From Cyanobacteria bacterium M_surface_7_m2_040 (lineage in GTDB: Bacteria > Cyanobacteriota > Cyanobacteriia > PCC-6307 > Cyanobiaceae): a stretch of 6,767 bases of DNA. The notes beneath the pieces were generated by a model. It was given only the letters and a program-made list of their open reading frames with translations. It did no database searches and was not told the DNA's origin. Both the position numbers and the translations under genes were made by a program. Positions 1-5,999 of the stretch are shown piece by piece. Location of the stretch: positions 1 through 6,767 of the forward strand of contig VGPQ01000074.1 of NCBI GenBank assembly GCA_016882555.1, given 5' to 3'. Each line of letters begins with the position of its first letter. Position 1 is the first letter of the stretch.

Positions 1-1
1 G

Positions 2-205
2 GCCGAGCGGCGCTTCGAGCTCCAAACCCTCTACGCACCCAGCGAAATCGGCTCAATGCTGCAGCTGGGGCGTTGGATCCTGTTCAACCATCCGCGCCTG
101 AGCGTGAACCCTGCTGCGCGCCGGCTGCAGAGCCAGCTGCGGCTCTGCGCCATCGGCTTTGGCCTTGGCCTGGCCGCAGTGATGCTGATGGGCGTACTGG
201 GCTGA
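2..205 (+). CDS. 3' end of an unrecognised gene with a C-terminal membrane helix
   Basis: This frame is open from the left edge and stops at TGA 203-205, giving the last 67 residues of a protein whose start lies outside the window. I do not recognise the family. The visible part begins with a polar stretch (AERRFELQTLYAPSEIGS), continues with an amphipathic segment around LGRWILFNHPRLS, then an Arg/Gln-rich stretch (ARRLQSQLR). It ends with about 20 hydrophobic residues (LCAIGFGLGLAAVMLMGVLG) that run right to the last residue. Basic residues before the helix suggest that the preceding part is cytoplasmic, so this may be a tail-anchored protein or the last helix of a larger membrane protein. 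Codon use is GC-rich like the neighbours. No convincing terminator follows. The reading frame is well supported; the function is unknown. Confidence 0.6.
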   Translation, partial: AERRFELQTLYAPSEIGSMLQLGRWILFNHPRLSVNPAARRLQSQLRLCAIGFGLGLAAVMLMGVLG

Positions 206-272
206 ATGCACTCCCAGAGCACCAAACCGGCCCCGGGCGAGCACCGCGATCGGCACGAAAGTCAGCACTAAA

Positions 273-287
273 GTAAGAATTCCTTAC
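273..287. promoter_or_regulatory. Near-palindrome upstream of the toxin-antitoxin pair (candidate operator)
   Basis: GTAAG (273-277) and CTTAC (283-287) are perfect 5-base inverted arms around AATTC. They lie in the only clearly AT-richer patch of the 97-base gap between the first gene and the antitoxin. Type II antitoxins of the AbrB/MazE class usually bind palindromes over their own promoter, so an autoregulatory operator is plausible. A weak promoter-like pair (TCGGCA at 250, AAGAAT at 275, 19-base spacing) overlaps it. The rest of 206-302 shows nothing else that I can support. Confidence 0.35.
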
Positions 288-292
288 CTACC

Positions 293-296
293 GAGG
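293..296 (+). promoter_or_regulatory. Ribosome binding site of the antitoxin gene
   Basis: GAGG lies six bases before ATG 303, which fixes that ATG as the antitoxin start. The toxin that follows has no comparable site, so this may be the only strong initiation signal of the pair. Confidence 0.55.
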
Positions 297-302
297 CCAA
301 GC

Positions 303-527
303 ATGGTCCTGGCCAAGCGCACCAGCAAAAACCAAATCACCCTGCCCAAGGCCGTCGTGGAGGCCGCAGGCCTGGCTGACTACTACGACGTCAGCGCCGA
401 AGGTGGCCGCATTGTGATGACGCCAGTGCGGCTCCAGCAGGCCGAGGCGGTGCGCGCCAAGCTCGCCGCCCTGGGGATCAAAGAAAGCGACGTTGAAGCC
501 GCCGTGCACTGGGCCCGGCAGGCATGA
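303..527 (+). CDS. AbrB/MazE-family antitoxin of a PIN-type toxin-antitoxin pair
   Basis: This 74-residue protein should be the DNA-binding, toxin-neutralising half of a type II toxin-antitoxin module in the cytoplasm. Residues 3-45 fit a SpoVT-AbrB swapped-hairpin fold: a polar start (AKRTSKNQITLPKAVV) with the characteristic NQITLPK, then YYDVSAEGGRIVMTPV. The C-terminal part, from about residue 46, is helical and ends with LGIKESDVEAAVHWAR, a pattern I associate with antitoxins partnering COG1569 PIN toxins and probably the toxin-binding segment. Start ATG 303 has GAGG six bases upstream. The stop overlaps the toxin start as ATGA at 524-527, so the two are almost certainly cotranscribed and translationally coupled. 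The length is normal for the family and nothing is broken. Autorepression through the palindrome at 273-287 is inferred. Confidence 0.88.
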   Translation: MVLAKRTSKNQITLPKAVVEAAGLADYYDVSAEGGRIVMTPVRLQQAEAVRAKLAALGIKESDVEAAVHWARQA

Positions 528-961
528 GCCTCTGCCGCGTCGTTCTCGACACCAATGTGCTGCTGTCGGCCCTGCTGTTTGAGCAGGGTCAGCTGAGCTG
601 GTTGCGGCGCCGCTGGCTGTCAGGCCAGGTCATACCGGTGCTCTGCAAGGCCACAGCCGATGAACTCATCCGCGTGTTGGCCTATCCAAAGTTCAAACTC
701 ACAGCCGGCGAGATCACCGCGCTGCTCGACGAGCTTCTGCCGTGCTGCGAAACCTGGACAGCAGCCGTTCCGGCCCACGCCACGCTTGAGGTGCGCGATC
801 CTGCCGATCAGATCGTTCTCGACCTCGCGGTAGCCGCTGGCGTGACCGCCCTGATCAGCGGCGATCGGGATCTGCTGGCCTTGCAACCTCAGCTCACCAG
901 TCCGGCCATCCTCTCGCCGGCCGAGTTTGCCCGGTGGCTGGACGCTACCGCTCAGCCCTGA
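524..961 (+). CDS. PIN-domain toxin (COG1569-type putative ribonuclease)
   Basis: This 145-residue protein is a PIN-fold nuclease of the family annotated as toxin-antitoxin system toxin, PIN family. Such toxins are metal-dependent ribonucleases; the RNA target here is unknown. The acidic active-site residues are present: D9 in VVLDTNVLLSALL, E47 in TADELIRVL (followed by AYPKFKL), D92 and D95 in RDPADQIVLDLA, and D114/D116 in SGDRDLLAL. The C-terminal ILSPAEFARWL is also typical. The length is normal and the gene looks intact. It starts at ATG 524 inside the antitoxin stop (ATGA) with no proper ribosome binding site, so translation probably depends on the upstream gene and keeps antitoxin in excess. 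Its last 17 bases overlap the 3' end of the opposite-strand cobD-like gene. Toxicity is inferred from the family and the gene pair. Confidence 0.88.
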   Translation: MSLCRVVLDTNVLLSALLFEQGQLSWLRRRWLSGQVIPVLCKATADELIRVLAYPKFKLTAGEITALLDELLPCCETWTAAVPAHATLEVRDPADQIVLDLAVAAGVTALISGDRDLLALQPQLTSPAILSPAEFARWLDATAQP

Positions 962-2048
962 TCGCGCGCAGCAGCCGCCGATTGCCGCGGCGGCTCTGCA
1001 GGCCGATGCGCAGCCAGCGACCATCAAGCCCGGCAAAGCTGCGGCAGTCGCGCAGCAGGATGCGGTGGCGGCTCTCCAGAGCCTCCCGCAGGGGCACCAG
1101 GGAGCCCTCACCGCGCACCAGCAGGTAGTTGGCCGCGCTCGGCAGCGGCGTGAGCGTGCCCCAGGGGCCGCGCAGCGCAGCCAACCGCGATGCCAGCCAG
1201 CCCCCCTCGCGGGCGCACCAGGCCTGCACCCAGGCGCAGTGCTGGTGATAGCGCGCCGGCATGCGCAGCAACTGCACCCCCAACGCAACCGCCAGGCCGT
1301 TCACGGGCCAGGGGTCGCGCCAGGCGGCCCAGCGCGCCAGGCGCTCGGGTGCACCGAGGGCATAGCCGAGCCGCAGGCCAGCCAGCCCATAGAGCTTGGT
1401 GAGGCTGCGGATCACCACCAGGTTGGGGTACTCAGCCAGCAACGGGATCAGCGATTGCGCATCGCCCCGAGGCACCAGCGGCAAAAAGGCCTCATCCACG
1501 ATCACCAGCGCCCGGCCCGCCAGCAATGGCGCCAGCGAGGCACGGCTCCACAGCTGCCCGGTAGGGTTGTGGGGGTTGGTGATCCACAGCACCTGGGCCT
1601 CCGGCGGCGGAGCGGGCAGCCCCTGGGGGAAGGTGGCATCCCACTGCAGCGGCAGATGCCAGGCCACCACGGCCGCATCCCAGCAGGCCAGGGCCCGGCC
1701 GTAATCGGCAAAGCCCGGCACCGGCAGGGCGCTCACCCCCGCTGCGGCCGCATCGCGGGCCGCCCAGGTGAACAGCTCGGCCGCCCCATTGCCGGGCAGC
1801 ACCCAGGCCGGATCCAGACCATGCACCGCGGCGATGGCCTCCCGCAGGCCGCCGTGACTGCGATCGGGATAGGGGCGCAATCCCGCCAAAGCGGCGGCAG
1901 CCAGTCGCGCCTGCCAGGCCGCAGAAGACCTCAGCGGCGCCAGCGAGGCACTGGCATCGAGCAATTGGCCAGGCCGCACCCCCAACGCTGCTGCCCGGGC
2001 CGCCAGGTTGCCGCCGTGCTGATTGGTGCGGGCAGGGTCGCTGCGCAT
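945..2048 (-). CDS. cobD: CobD-type L-threonine-O-3-phosphate decarboxylase (PLP enzyme)
   Basis: This is a fold-type I pyridoxal-phosphate enzyme of the HisC-like aminotransferase superfamily. The closest match I know is Salmonella CobD (called CobC in Pseudomonas denitrificans), which decarboxylates L-threonine phosphate to the aminopropanol phosphate of the cobalamin nucleotide loop. Numbered from ATG 2048 (367 residues), it shows HGGN (11-14), GNGAAELF (86-93), PGFADYGRAL (111-120), TNPHNPTG (157-164), DEAF (185-188), the PLP lysine K218 in RSLTKLYGLAGLRLGY, PWPVN, ANYLL (306-310) and R347 in RWLRIGLQ. The N-terminal HGGN, the PGF-YGRAL motif and the C-terminal DCRSFAGLDGRW favour CobD over histidinol-phosphate aminotransferase. 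An in-frame GTG at 2063 would add five residues; ATG fits family length better, and neither has a clear ribosome binding site. The usual SANINPLG-like motif reads SASLAPLR. It must not be confused with the other CobD (CbiB, adenosylcobinamide-phosphate synthase). Confidence 0.88.
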   Translation of the reverse strand: MRSDPARTNQHGGNLAARAAALGVRPGQLLDASASLAPLRSSAAWQARLAAAALAGLRPYPDRSHGGLREAIAAVHGLDPAWVLPGNGAAELFTWAARDAAAAGVSALPVPGFADYGRALACWDAAVVAWHLPLQWDATFPQGLPAPPPEAQVLWITNPHNPTGQLWSRASLAPLLAGRALVIVDEAFLPLVPRGDAQSLIPLLAEYPNLVVIRSLTKLYGLAGLRLGYALGAPERLARWAAWRDPWPVNGLAVALGVQLLRMPARYHQHCAWVQAWCAREGGWLASRLAALRGPWGTLTPLPSAANYLLVRGEGSLVPLREALESRHRILLRDCRSFAGLDGRWLRIGLQSRRGNRRLLRAIRAER

Positions 2049-2088
2049 GCCCAGAGCCGACACCGTGCAGGGAACCTAGCCTCTGGCA
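2048..2088 (-). promoter_or_regulatory. Inverted repeat over the cobD start (possible leader hairpin)
   Basis: Read on the minus strand, TGCCAGAG (2088-2081) can pair with CTCTGGGCA (2056-2048) with one bulged base and a 24-base loop. The distal arm includes the first base of the preferred cobD ATG, so a hairpin in the mRNA could affect initiation. This is a visual match only, and short arms like these can arise by chance in GC-rich DNA. Confidence 0.25.
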
Positions 2089-2141
2089 ACAGGGCGACAA
2101 CAGGCGATGCCTTCAGCCAACCCTCTCGCCGAGCTCCCCTG
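2064..2141. promoter_or_regulatory. Divergent intergenic region between cobD and the moxR operon
   Basis: About 78 bases separate the longest cobD reading (GTG 2063) from the MoxR start at 2142. Both genes point away from it, so the promoters for cobD and for the MoxR operon should lie here or slightly inside the genes. I see no convincing -35/-10 pair on either strand and no strong ribosome binding site before ATG 2142. Confidence 0.4.
2087..2107. repeat. Imperfect tandem repeat in the divergent gap
   Basis: CAACAGGGCGA (2087-2097) is followed immediately by CAACAGGCGA (2098-2107), differing by one G. It lies about 35 bases before the MoxR start, so it could be a pair of regulator half-sites or a chance duplication. 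Confidence 0.4.
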
Positions 2142-3050
2142 ATGCGGCCTGACCTCGCCCCCGCGATCGCAGCGCTCAATCGCGTGCTGCTGGGCAAGGA
2201 ACACCAGATCCGGCTGGCCCTGAGCTGCCTGGTGGCCGGGGGCCACCTGCTGCTCGAAGACCTGCCCGGCATGGGCAAGACCACCCTGGCGGAAGCGCTA
2301 GCGCGCTGCTGCGGCCTGGCCTTCCGCCGGGTGCACTTCACCAGCGACCTGCTGCCGGCCGATCTCACCGGCATCCAGGTGCTGGATCCCACGAACGGCC
2401 GGTTCCGGTTTCAACCGGGGCCGCTGTTCACCCAGGTGCTGCTGGCCGATGAGATCAATCGCGCCAGCCCCCGCACCCAGAGTGCCCTGCTCGAGGCCAT
2501 GGCCAGTGGCCAGGTGAGCGTCGATGGCGACACGCAACCCCTGCCCCAACCCTTTGTGGTGATCGCCAGCCAGAACGGCCTGGATCAAAGCGGCACCCAC
2601 CCCTTGCCGGAATCACAGCTGGATCGCTTCCTGATGCGGCTGTCACTCGGCTTCCCGGACCGGGCTGCCGAAGCCGCCATGCTCGCCGGGGAGCGCGCCC
2701 CGCTCGACAGCCTGGATGGGCTGCTGAGCGCCAGCCAGCTGCTGCAAGCCCAGGCAGCCGCAGCCGCAGTGCCGACAAACGACGCCCTGATCGCCTACGT
2801 GCTGGATTTGCTGGACGCCAGCCGCCAGCAGCGTGCCGAGCATCCGCCCCTGTCGCCCCGCGCCGGACTGGGACTGCTGGCGGCGGCACGGGCCTGGGCG
2901 CTGCTGGCTGGAGCCACGTTTGTCACCCCCGCCCATGTGCAGGCTGTCTTTGCCGCGGTGGCCGAACACCGGCTCGATGCCGGCCGCCCCGATCAACGCC
3001 GAGGGCAGCTGAGTGCGACGCTCCTGAGCCAGGTCGATGCGGTTCGCTGA
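2142..3050 (+). CDS. MoxR-family AAA+ ATPase
   Basis: This 302-residue cytoplasmic AAA+ ATPase is of the MoxR type, a group that acts as chaperone-like partners of vWA or DUF58 proteins. Motifs in order: GHLLLEDLPGMGKTT with Walker A G43-M-G-K-T47; FTSDLLPADLTG (66-77); Walker B VLLADEINRA with D103-E104; sensor 1 in VVIASQNG (N145); the LPESQLDRF motif (155-163) with its arginine R162; and a lid with sensor-2-like SPRAGLGLLAAARAWAL (R240) followed by FVTPAHVQAVF. Length is typical. ATG 2142 gives the normal short N-terminus before VLLGKE; the frame is open far upstream, but that stretch is antisense to cobD and is not coding. The proline that usually follows the sensor-1 Asn is Gly here. It overlaps the DUF58 gene by 14 bases, so the two are cotranscribed. 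No strong ribosome binding site is seen. Confidence 0.92.
   Translation: MRPDLAPAIAALNRVLLGKEHQIRLALSCLVAGGHLLLEDLPGMGKTTLAEALARCCGLAFRRVHFTSDLLPADLTGIQVLDPTNGRFRFQPGPLFTQVLLADEINRASPRTQSALLEAMASGQVSVDGDTQPLPQPFVVIASQNGLDQSGTHPLPESQLDRFLMRLSLGFPDRAAEAAMLAGERAPLDSLDGLLSASQLLQAQAAAAAVPTNDALIAYVLDLLDASRQQRAEHPPLSPRAGLGLLAAARAWALLAGATFVTPAHVQAVFAAVAEHRLDAGRPDQRRGQLSATLLSQVDAVR
2163..2170. repeat. HIP1 octamer GCGATCGC
   Basis: Exact copy of the highly iterated palindrome of cyanobacterial genomes, inside the start of the MoxR gene. Several one-mismatch variants (GCGATCGG near 246, 860 and 1860) also occur. It supports a cyanobacterial origin. Confidence 0.7.
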
Positions 3051-4017
3051 CCCCAGGCCGCGCCTGAAGCAGCTGAATCGCCGGATCCAGCGGCGGTTGA
3101 GCCGCCGTGAGCCTGTGTTGCTGCTGCAGCGCCGCAACCTCTACATCCTGCCCACGGGCTTCGGCGGCCTATGGCTGTGCGCGAGCGGCGTGCTCTACGT
3201 GGTGGGCATCAACAGCCGCAGCAATGGCCCTGTGCTGCTGAGCCATCTGCTGCTGGCCCTGATGCTGCTGAGCCTGGTCTTGACCCATCGCAATCTCGAG
3301 GGTCTGGAGCTCCGGGCGCTGGAGGCTCCCACCTGTTGCGCCGACGAACCGGCCCAGGTGCCGTTGCTGTGCAACAGCAACAGGGCCCGCGCGGACCTGA
3401 CGATCCGCTGGCTTGACCAGACCCACACCAGCGCCCCACTGCAACTGGATCTGCCGCCAGGCCGCACACGGCTCAACCTTGACTGGAGGCCGCCTGGCCG
3501 TGGACTGCACCACCCGGGCCGGCTGCTGATCAGCACCAACGCCCCGCTGGGGCTGTATCGCTGCTGGAGCTTCTGGGAGCCACCGCTGCTGCTGGCCATC
3601 GCCCCGGCGCGGCGGCCAGGCCCTGTGGAGCGGCTGCACCAGGGGCCGCCCCGGCGCTCTGAGCTGCACAGGCCGCAGGGCGTCGGCAGTGACCAGTTCC
3701 AGGAGCTGACCCCGCTGCGCCCGGAAGAAGGGTTGCAGCGGGTGGCCTGGAAAACCGCCGCCAAGGGCCTGGGGCTGCATGGCAAACGCTTTGCGGCGGA
3801 GCAGGGGTCCGACCTGTGGCTGGCGCCTGCGGCGGGGATCCCGCTGGAGCGCGCCCTGGAGCACCTGTGTGACAGCGTTTGCCAGCACCTTGGCGAGGGT
3901 GCCAGCTTGGGGTTGGTGCTGCCAGGCGGCGTGCCCATCAGCCCTGATCGCGGCCCTGCCCAACTGAAACGCTGCCTCACGGCCCTGGCGGCCATGCCGC
4001 CGGAAGGCCGATCTTGA
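3037..4017 (+). CDS. DUF58 membrane protein, transglutaminase-operon subtype
   Basis: This 326-residue protein has a basic N-terminus (RPRLKQLNRRIQRRLSRR), then RRNLYILPT and two membrane helices at about 36-58 and 64-84, followed by LTHRNLEGL. The same order (ILPT, two helices, THRNL-GL) is seen in the DUF58 proteins encoded beside TgpA-like transglutaminases. A beta-rich region follows, with APLGLYRCW (169-177), and the DUF58 signature at about 214-252: GVGSDQFQELTPLRPEEGLQRVAWKTAAK, ending HGKRFA. The end (LGLVLPG, then a Gln/Lys-Arg-Cys-Leu-x-Ala-Leu-Ala pattern) also fits the subtype. The segment that forms the metal site of vWA-like DUF58 proteins (DxSxS) reads LWLAPAAGIPLE, so metal binding there is unlikely. 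Role is inferred: membrane partner of the MoxR ATPase. ATG 3037 lies inside the MoxR 3' end; the stop overlaps the next gene's TTG. Confidence 0.87.
   Translation: MRFADPRPRLKQLNRRIQRRLSRREPVLLLQRRNLYILPTGFGGLWLCASGVLYVVGINSRSNGPVLLSHLLLALMLLSLVLTHRNLEGLELRALEAPTCCADEPAQVPLLCNSNRARADLTIRWLDQTHTSAPLQLDLPPGRTRLNLDWRPPGRGLHHPGRLLISTNAPLGLYRCWSFWEPPLLLAIAPARRPGPVERLHQGPPRRSELHRPQGVGSDQFQELTPLRPEEGLQRVAWKTAAKGLGLHGKRFAAEQGSDLWLAPAAGIPLERALEHLCDSVCQHLGEGASLGLVLPGGVPISPDRGPAQLKRCLTALAAMPPEGRS
4002..4007 (+). promoter_or_regulatory. Ribosome binding site deciding a TTG start
   Basis: GGAAGG ends six bases before TTG 4014 and is the best Shine-Dalgarno match near the transglutaminase start. The next in-frame alternative, GTG 4026, would be 18 bases away, so the rare TTG is preferred. 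Confidence 0.6.
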
Positions 4018-5975
4018 GCCCGACCGTGGCCCGCCGCTTGCAGGTGGCCGCTCTGGCCCTGTTGTGGCTGCAGCTGTTGCTGTTGGGGCAGCTGCAGACC
4101 TGGGTGGCCCTGGCGATGCCGCTGCTGATCGTGCTGAACACCCGGCCGACGCTGCCGCCCCGGGGCATGTTGCTGGGGCTCACGGCAGCGGCGCTGCTGC
4201 TCTGGGGGCTGGACGCCTCCATGGCTGACCGCACGGCGCTGCTGCGCAGCGGCTGCAATCTGCTCTGGCTGCTGAGCGGGCTCAAGCTGCTGGAAACGCG
4301 CAACCGCGGGGGAGAGCGGCTCGCCAGCCTGCTGCTGCTGCTGGCCATCGGCCTGGCCGGGCTCGGCACCCAGGCCCTGGGGGCCAACCTGGTGCTGGCG
4401 GCGGCCACGCTGCTGGCACTGGCCTCCCTGCTCTGCCTGCACAGTGCCTCGCTGCCGCTGGTCAACGCGCTGCAACACAGTGCGGGGCTGGTGGCCCTGG
4501 CTTTGCCCCTGCTCGTGGCCACCTTCGTGCTGCTGCCACGGATGGAACCGCTGTGGAGCCTGTCGCTGGGCAGCCAGGCCCGCACGGGGCTGAGCAGCCG
4601 GCTGGCTCCTGGAGCCCTGGCCTCCCTGGTGCAGGACGATGGCCTCGCCGCGCGGCTGAGCCTCGCGCCCAGCCAGCTGCCACCACCAGAGCAGCGCTAC
4701 TGGCGGGTGCTCGTGCATCAACGTTTTGACGGCGCCAGCTGGACTCCGGCGGCCCAAGATCCGCTGCTGCCGTCGCACAGCCGAGCCCCCACGCCGGCAG
4801 CGGCCGAAGAACGCTGGCCGCTGGAACGCTGGATGGTGGAGGCCAGTGACCTTCGGCAACGACCCTGGAGTGGTGGGGCCATGCCGCAAACGGCAAGGCT
4901 CGAGATCACCACCACAGGCACCTTGATCGGACGCTCACCCCTGCAGGAGCGCAGCTTGTACACCCTGGAGCGGCCACCGGGCCCGCCGGCCTGGCAGTTG
5001 ACGCCGCCCACCTCGGCCGATCTGGACTTGCCCCCCGCTGCCAATCCGAAGCTGCAAGCCCTGGGCCACAGCTGGCAGCAGCAGGCGCCGAGCACAGCCG
5101 AACGGGTGCTGCTGGCCCGCCGCTGGTACCTGCAGCAGGGGTTTCGCTACACCCTGGAGCCCGGGGCCCTGGGGTCGATCAACCCGCTGGACGGGTTCCT
5201 GTTTGACACCCGTGCCGGTTTCTGCGAGCACTTTGCCGCCAGCTTTTCGGCCCTGATGCGGGCTGCTGGGGTGCCGGCCCGGGTGGTGGTGGGCTACCAG
5301 GGCGGCAGCTGGCAGCAACCCATCGGCAGCCCGGGCTATCTGGAACTGCGGCATCGCGATGCCCACGCCTGGAGCGAGGTGTGGCTCGACGGTCGCGGCT
5401 GGGTACGGGTGGACCCCACCGCCTGGGTGGTGCCCGAGCGGCTGCGCCGGTCGCTGGCCGCGAGCCTCAGCACGGCCGACCGTGCCCGGCTCAGCCCCCC
5501 GGCTCCGCTGTGGCTGCAGAGTCTGGCCGTCCAATGGCAGGGGCTCGACTACCGCTGGCAGCTCTGGGTGATGGGCTTCGATCGCCAGCGCCAGCGCAGC
5601 CTCCTTGGCAAGGGGCCAGGCCAGGGCCTGCTGGCACTGTTGGCGATGGCTGCGGCCCTGATCCTCGGGCTGCTGCCCCTGCTGCTGGAACGCCGCGAGG
5701 GCGATCGCATGCAGCGGCGGCTGCAGCGCTTGTTGCGGCAGCTGGAGCAACGCGGATTCCCCCTGGAGCCGGGCGAAAGCCTGCAGCGCTTCACCCAGCG
5801 GGCCGGGCGCCACAGGCCCGAGCTGGAAGCGCCGCTGGCAGAGGTCTGCCGGCTGTATGAACGCTGGCGCTTCGGGCCCCAACCACCCAGCCCCGAGCTG
5901 CAAACGGCGCTGCTGAACGCGCTAGGCCGCTGCCGCGTGCGAGCAACAAGCCTGAAGCAGCCCAAGGCGCTATAA
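4014..5975 (+). CDS. TgpA-like membrane protein with transglutaminase-like domain
   Basis: This 653-residue protein has three parts. Residues 1-175 form the polytopic DUF3488-type membrane region, with about six helices (near 9-26, 29-42, 52-68, 80-94, 104-142 and 154-174). Residues 176-536 are probably extracytoplasmic: a linker with LPRMEPLW, ARTGLS, YWR and FDG-W motifs as in TgpA, then the transglutaminase core with FCEHFAASFSALMRAAGVPARVVVGY (C404), DAHAWSEVWL (H451) and GWVRVDPTAW (D467), a complete triad. A last helix (537-558) leads to a cytoplasmic helical tail resembling DUF4129 (GFPLEPGESLQRF, LYERWRFG). The family is known from Pseudomonas aeruginosa, where TgpA is reported critical for viability; substrates are not established, and such cores may act as proteases or crosslinkers. 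Start TTG 4014 has GGAAGG six bases upstream and overlaps the DUF58 stop as TTGA, giving a coupled operon with MoxR and DUF58. Confidence 0.92.
   Translation: MSPTVARRLQVAALALLWLQLLLLGQLQTWVALAMPLLIVLNTRPTLPPRGMLLGLTAAALLLWGLDASMADRTALLRSGCNLLWLLSGLKLLETRNRGGERLASLLLLLAIGLAGLGTQALGANLVLAAATLLALASLLCLHSASLPLVNALQHSAGLVALALPLLVATFVLLPRMEPLWSLSLGSQARTGLSSRLAPGALASLVQDDGLAARLSLAPSQLPPPEQRYWRVLVHQRFDGASWTPAAQDPLLPSHSRAPTPAAAEERWPLERWMVEASDLRQRPWSGGAMPQTARLEITTTGTLIGRSPLQERSLYTLERPPGPPAWQLTPPTSADLDLPPAANPKLQALGHSWQQQAPSTAERVLLARRWYLQQGFRYTLEPGALGSINPLDGFLFDTRAGFCEHFAASFSALMRAAGVPARVVVGYQGGSWQQPIGSPGYLELRHRDAHAWSEVWLDGRGWVRVDPTAWVVPERLRRSLAASLSTADRARLSPPAPLWLQSLAVQWQGLDYRWQLWVMGFDRQRQRSLLGKGPGQGLLALLAMAAALILGLLPLLLERREGDRMQRRLQRLLRQLEQRGFPLEPGESLQRFTQRAGRHRPELEAPLAEVCRLYERWRFGPQPPSPELQTALLNALGRCRVRATSLKQPKAL
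5701..5708. repeat. HIP1 octamer GCGATCGC
   Basis: Second exact HIP1 copy, in the cytoplasmic-tail region of the transglutaminase gene, just after its last membrane helix. Confidence 0.7.
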
Positions 5976-5988
5976 CCAGCGCACCCCT

Positions 5989-5993
5989 GGGAG
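5989..5993 (+). promoter_or_regulatory. Ribosome binding site of the pentapeptide-repeat gene
   Basis: GGGAG lies six bases before ATG 6000 in the 24-base gap after the transglutaminase stop. It fixes the start. The gap has no room for a terminator and shows none, which supports readthrough from the upstream operon. Confidence 0.55.
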
Positions 5994-5999
5994 CACGCC

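Noticed and set aside
206..271. 21-codon ORF starting directly after the first gene's stop (TGAATG), His-rich
   Set aside because: Too short and without a ribosome binding site or recognisable pattern; could only be upheld by ribosome profiling or conservation.
206..302. Intrinsic terminator after the first gene
   Set aside because: A small GC-rich self-complementary patch (near 228-236) exists but no T-run follows.
927..2141. Long plus-strand open frame that continues in frame into the MoxR gene
   Set aside because: It is the antisense of cobD, whose motifs are unmistakable. Its translation is Gln/Arg/Pro-rich with no domain pattern. High GC removes stops from the opposite frame.
2049..2141. 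Cobalamin riboswitch upstream of cobD
   Set aside because: The gap is too short, and I could not find the B12-box or the conserved core segments expected on the minus strand.
3195..4889. Minus-strand open frame of 564 codons opposite DUF58 and transglutaminase
   Set aside because: Low-complexity Gln/Ala/Arg composition, antisense to two well-supported genes; a GC-driven shadow.
4935..5903. Minus-strand open frame opposite the transglutaminase core
   Set aside because: Antisense to the catalytic region with a conserved triad; no recognisable protein features.
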